Positions 6,824 to 8,124 of a stretch of DNA of 8,124 nt are shown piece after piece. A model generated the notes under the pieces. The model worked only from the letters and a program-made list of their open reading frames with translations, ran no database searches and had not been told where the DNA came from. The position numbers were made by a program, and so were the translations under genes. The stretch is taken from contig JBCCBB010000114.1 in NCBI GenBank assembly GCA_039814545.1, forward strand, positions 1 to 8,124. The letters are read 5' to 3'. Position 1 is the stretch's first letter. Every line of letters begins with the position of its first letter. Source of the stretch: CALBPI01 sp039814545 (GTDB lineage Bacteria > Pseudomonadota > Gammaproteobacteria > Steroidobacterales > Woeseiaceae).

Positions 6824-7082
6824 GGGCGTTCTCCCGGCCTATCATATGCTCGTGCGGCGCGCCGTCGAGCGAAAGACTCAAGGCACCTGACGGGCAGGCA
6901 GCCTTGACGTCTCGGATCGATTCTAGGCTGCCTTCGCAGCAGGGCTTTGTCCTGGAGGCGCCGCAGCGACACAGGGCCACGCGCCCGTCTGTCGCAAGCG
7001 AGTCACCGACGTCGTCCACGATGGGTGGTGCCTCCTCAGTCACCAGGGGGCCGTCCGGGATTGGGGTGATTTTTGACGCCAT
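6564..7082 (-). pseudogene. decayed CDGSH iron-sulfur protein with internal deletion and lost C-terminus
   Basis: From ATG at 7082 (another ATG at 7091) the minus strand reads MASKITPIPDGPL, then VALCRCGASRTKPCCEGSL, then SIRDVKAACPSGALSLSLDG. The first part matches the CDGSH domain CxCxx[ST]xxxPxCDG[STA]H, which binds a 2Fe-2S cluster through three Cys and one His. The last part matches the end of the Fer4_19-type ferredoxin domain (CPSGALSY). In intact relatives, as I recall them, about 60 residues with the other ferredoxin Cys separate these blocks, and another CDGSH half follows. Here they are joined directly and in frame: the cluster His is Leu, Asp is Glu, and an extra Cys replaces the usual Phe. 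Recognisable homology ends near 6824, exactly at the stop of the convergent barrel gene; the frame then runs on antisense to that gene until 6564 with no family resemblance. The product could not hold a normal CDGSH cluster, so I treat it as a remnant, though a short expressed protein is not excluded. Confidence 0.65.
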
Positions 7083-7191
7083 GGCAAACATCGTTCCAAG
7101 CAGGCCGCCGGCATGGCACCGGCAAACACGCACAGGCGCTGCGCGATGGCGACAGGCAAGCTGCCGGCCATCACCCTGGTCGGCAATGGGT

Positions 7192-7220
7192 TTGCGGTGA
7201 GCCCTCGATGCATCGAGAAT
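7192..7220 (+). promoter_or_regulatory. weak promoter candidate overlapping a 14-bp perfect palindrome
   Basis: TTGCGG (7192-7197) and GAGAAT (7215-7220) are 17 bp apart and match the sigma-70 hexamers at 3 and 4 positions. CTCGATGCATCGAG (7204-7217) is a perfect palindrome lying in the spacer and over the -10, where a repressor would block polymerase. It is 34 bases upstream of the serine hydrolase start. Twelve of its bases recur inside that gene at 7924-7935, where coding constraint could explain them. Confidence 0.3.
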
Positions 7221-7251
7221 GCCTGCGTATGTCGGGATTTGGGGGAAAGCG

Positions 7252-8124
7252 ATGATGCCGAGGCTTGCGCTCACGCTGCTGCTGGCCGCCACAGTCAGCG
7301 CATCGGCCGGTGATTACGACTATTTCGCCGCCAACCGCCACCTGATCCGCAACGGCGTTCAAGCCGTGCTGATGTGCAACGGGCTGTTCACCTCGCGTCG
7401 CTCTCTGAACCAGGTGTTCGCGCAGGAGCTGGCTTACCTGGAAGACCCCGTGGGCAGTGCCCGCGGTGGCGAGTACGACGTCGATGTCGGACGCAGGGCT
7501 GTCGCCGTGGGTGGTCCGTCTTCGGGTCCCGTGGTTCGGGCAACCTTCCGCGAGGGCATCGGCTGCGTCGTGATGGCGCCCGACCAGAGCGCCGAAGACT
7601 TTGTCGATCTGCCCGAACTGACGCTGCCTTACCCGGACAATGACCCAGCCGGTACCGCCTGGCCCTTGGGCGACGTCGTCACCCCGCAGGCGCTGCCCGC
7701 GTTCATCGACGCCGACGCACTGCAGGCCGCCAGCGATTGGGCCTTCAATCGCCCCACGCCCGAGCAGGACACGGTCAGCCTGCTCATGGTCCACCGCGGT
7801 CAGATCATCCACGAGCGCTACGCGCCGGGCTTCGATGTCACGACGCGCACCCGCACCTGGTCCACGGCCAAAAGCATCGCGGTCACGCTCATCGGCCAGC
7901 TTGTTGACGCCGGACGCCTCGAGCTCGATGCATCGCTGGGCCTCGACTGGCTGCCCGAAACGGGCGACGCGGAGGAAGAGCCTCGCGATGCCATCACGCT
8001 GCGCCACGTGCTGCAGATGGCCAGCGGCCTCTACCCTGTGGACAGCTTCCGCATGGAGTATGCAACGGGTTCCGGGCTTGCCTATTGGGCCGGCGCGAGC
8101 TCCAACGAAGGCGCACGCCGACGC
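7252..8124 (+). CDS. exported beta-lactamase-family serine hydrolase, 5' part
   Basis: The frame is open from ATG 7252 to the right edge (291 codons, no stop), so the gene continues outside the window. GGGGGAAAG (7241-7249) serves as ribosome site for ATG 7252 or ATG 7255. A signal peptide (PRLALTLLLAATVSASA, cut after residue 19) sends it to the periplasm. Residues 20-150 form an N-terminal region with no motif I recognise. From about 160 the beta-lactamase/class C fold begins: VSLLMVHRGQIIHERY, then TWSTAKSIAVTLIGQLVDAG, where Ser204 and Lys207 form the SxxK catalytic motif, and ITLRHVLQMASGLY, a well-conserved following helix. The second motif (YxN) would lie at or beyond the edge. This family includes esterases, D-aminopeptidases and penicillin-binding relatives; LRHVLQMASGL is common in the serine hydrolases annotated as beta-lactamase-related, so esterase or peptidase activity is likelier than drug resistance. 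It is probably transcribed separately from the upstream block. Confidence 0.88.
   Translation, partial: MMPRLALTLLLAATVSASAGDYDYFAANRHLIRNGVQAVLMCNGLFTSRRSLNQVFAQELAYLEDPVGSARGGEYDVDVGRRAVAVGGPSSGPVVRATFREGIGCVVMAPDQSAEDFVDLPELTLPYPDNDPAGTAWPLGDVVTPQALPAFIDADALQAASDWAFNRPTPEQDTVSLLMVHRGQIIHERYAPGFDVTTRTRTWSTAKSIAVTLIGQLVDAGRLELDASLGLDWLPETGDAEEEPRDAITLRHVLQMASGLYPVDSFRMEYATGSGLAYWAGASSNEGARRR

Noticed and set aside
7171..8007. 278-codon minus-strand frame opposite the serine hydrolase
   Set aside because: The plus strand has a signal peptide and the STAK motif; the antisense frame is a codon-bias shadow.

Overview
The window is GC-rich bacterial DNA and reads as a Gram-negative chromosome, most likely a proteobacterium and perhaps a gammaproteobacterium. 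Two of its proteins look like outer-membrane beta-barrels ending in Phe, several carry export signals, and one porin resembles the DcaP family known from proteobacteria. I see no tRNA, rRNA, CRISPR array, transposase or phage gene.

Layout, left to right. (1) 2-550 (+) is the 3' part of an alpha/beta hydrolase with an Asp at the nucleophile elbow. (2) 551-914 is an intergenic region rich in symmetric elements: a TTGACA-containing dyad, repeated GGTGCGCA words, and a long hairpin whose 3' arm holds a near-perfect Shine-Dalgarno with no start codon behind it. (3) 915-6823 (+) is a run of five genes for exported proteins: a predicted beta-propeller of unknown function, a multicopper oxidase with all copper ligands present, a DcaP-like porin, a small helical protein with a twin-arginine signal, and a small outer-membrane barrel. 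The junctions are 61, 12 and 20 bases, then a 4-base ATGA overlap, so at least the last four genes look like one transcription unit. (4) 6564-7082 (-) holds the remains of a CDGSH iron-sulfur protein with an in-frame internal deletion, a lost cluster His and a lost C-terminal half. (5) 7252 to the right edge (+) is the 5' part of an exported beta-lactamase-fold serine hydrolase with an STAK active-site motif.

The five-gene block is the point of interest. Its products would fill periplasm and outer membrane: an oxidase, a propeller that could bind or present something, a porin that could admit a substrate, a small Tat-exported acidic helical protein, and a small barrel. No regulator, metal-efflux pump or cytoplasmic enzyme is in the block, so its substrate (metal ion or organic molecule) cannot be read from the sequence. 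Treating it as one envelope oxidation module is an inference from order and spacing.
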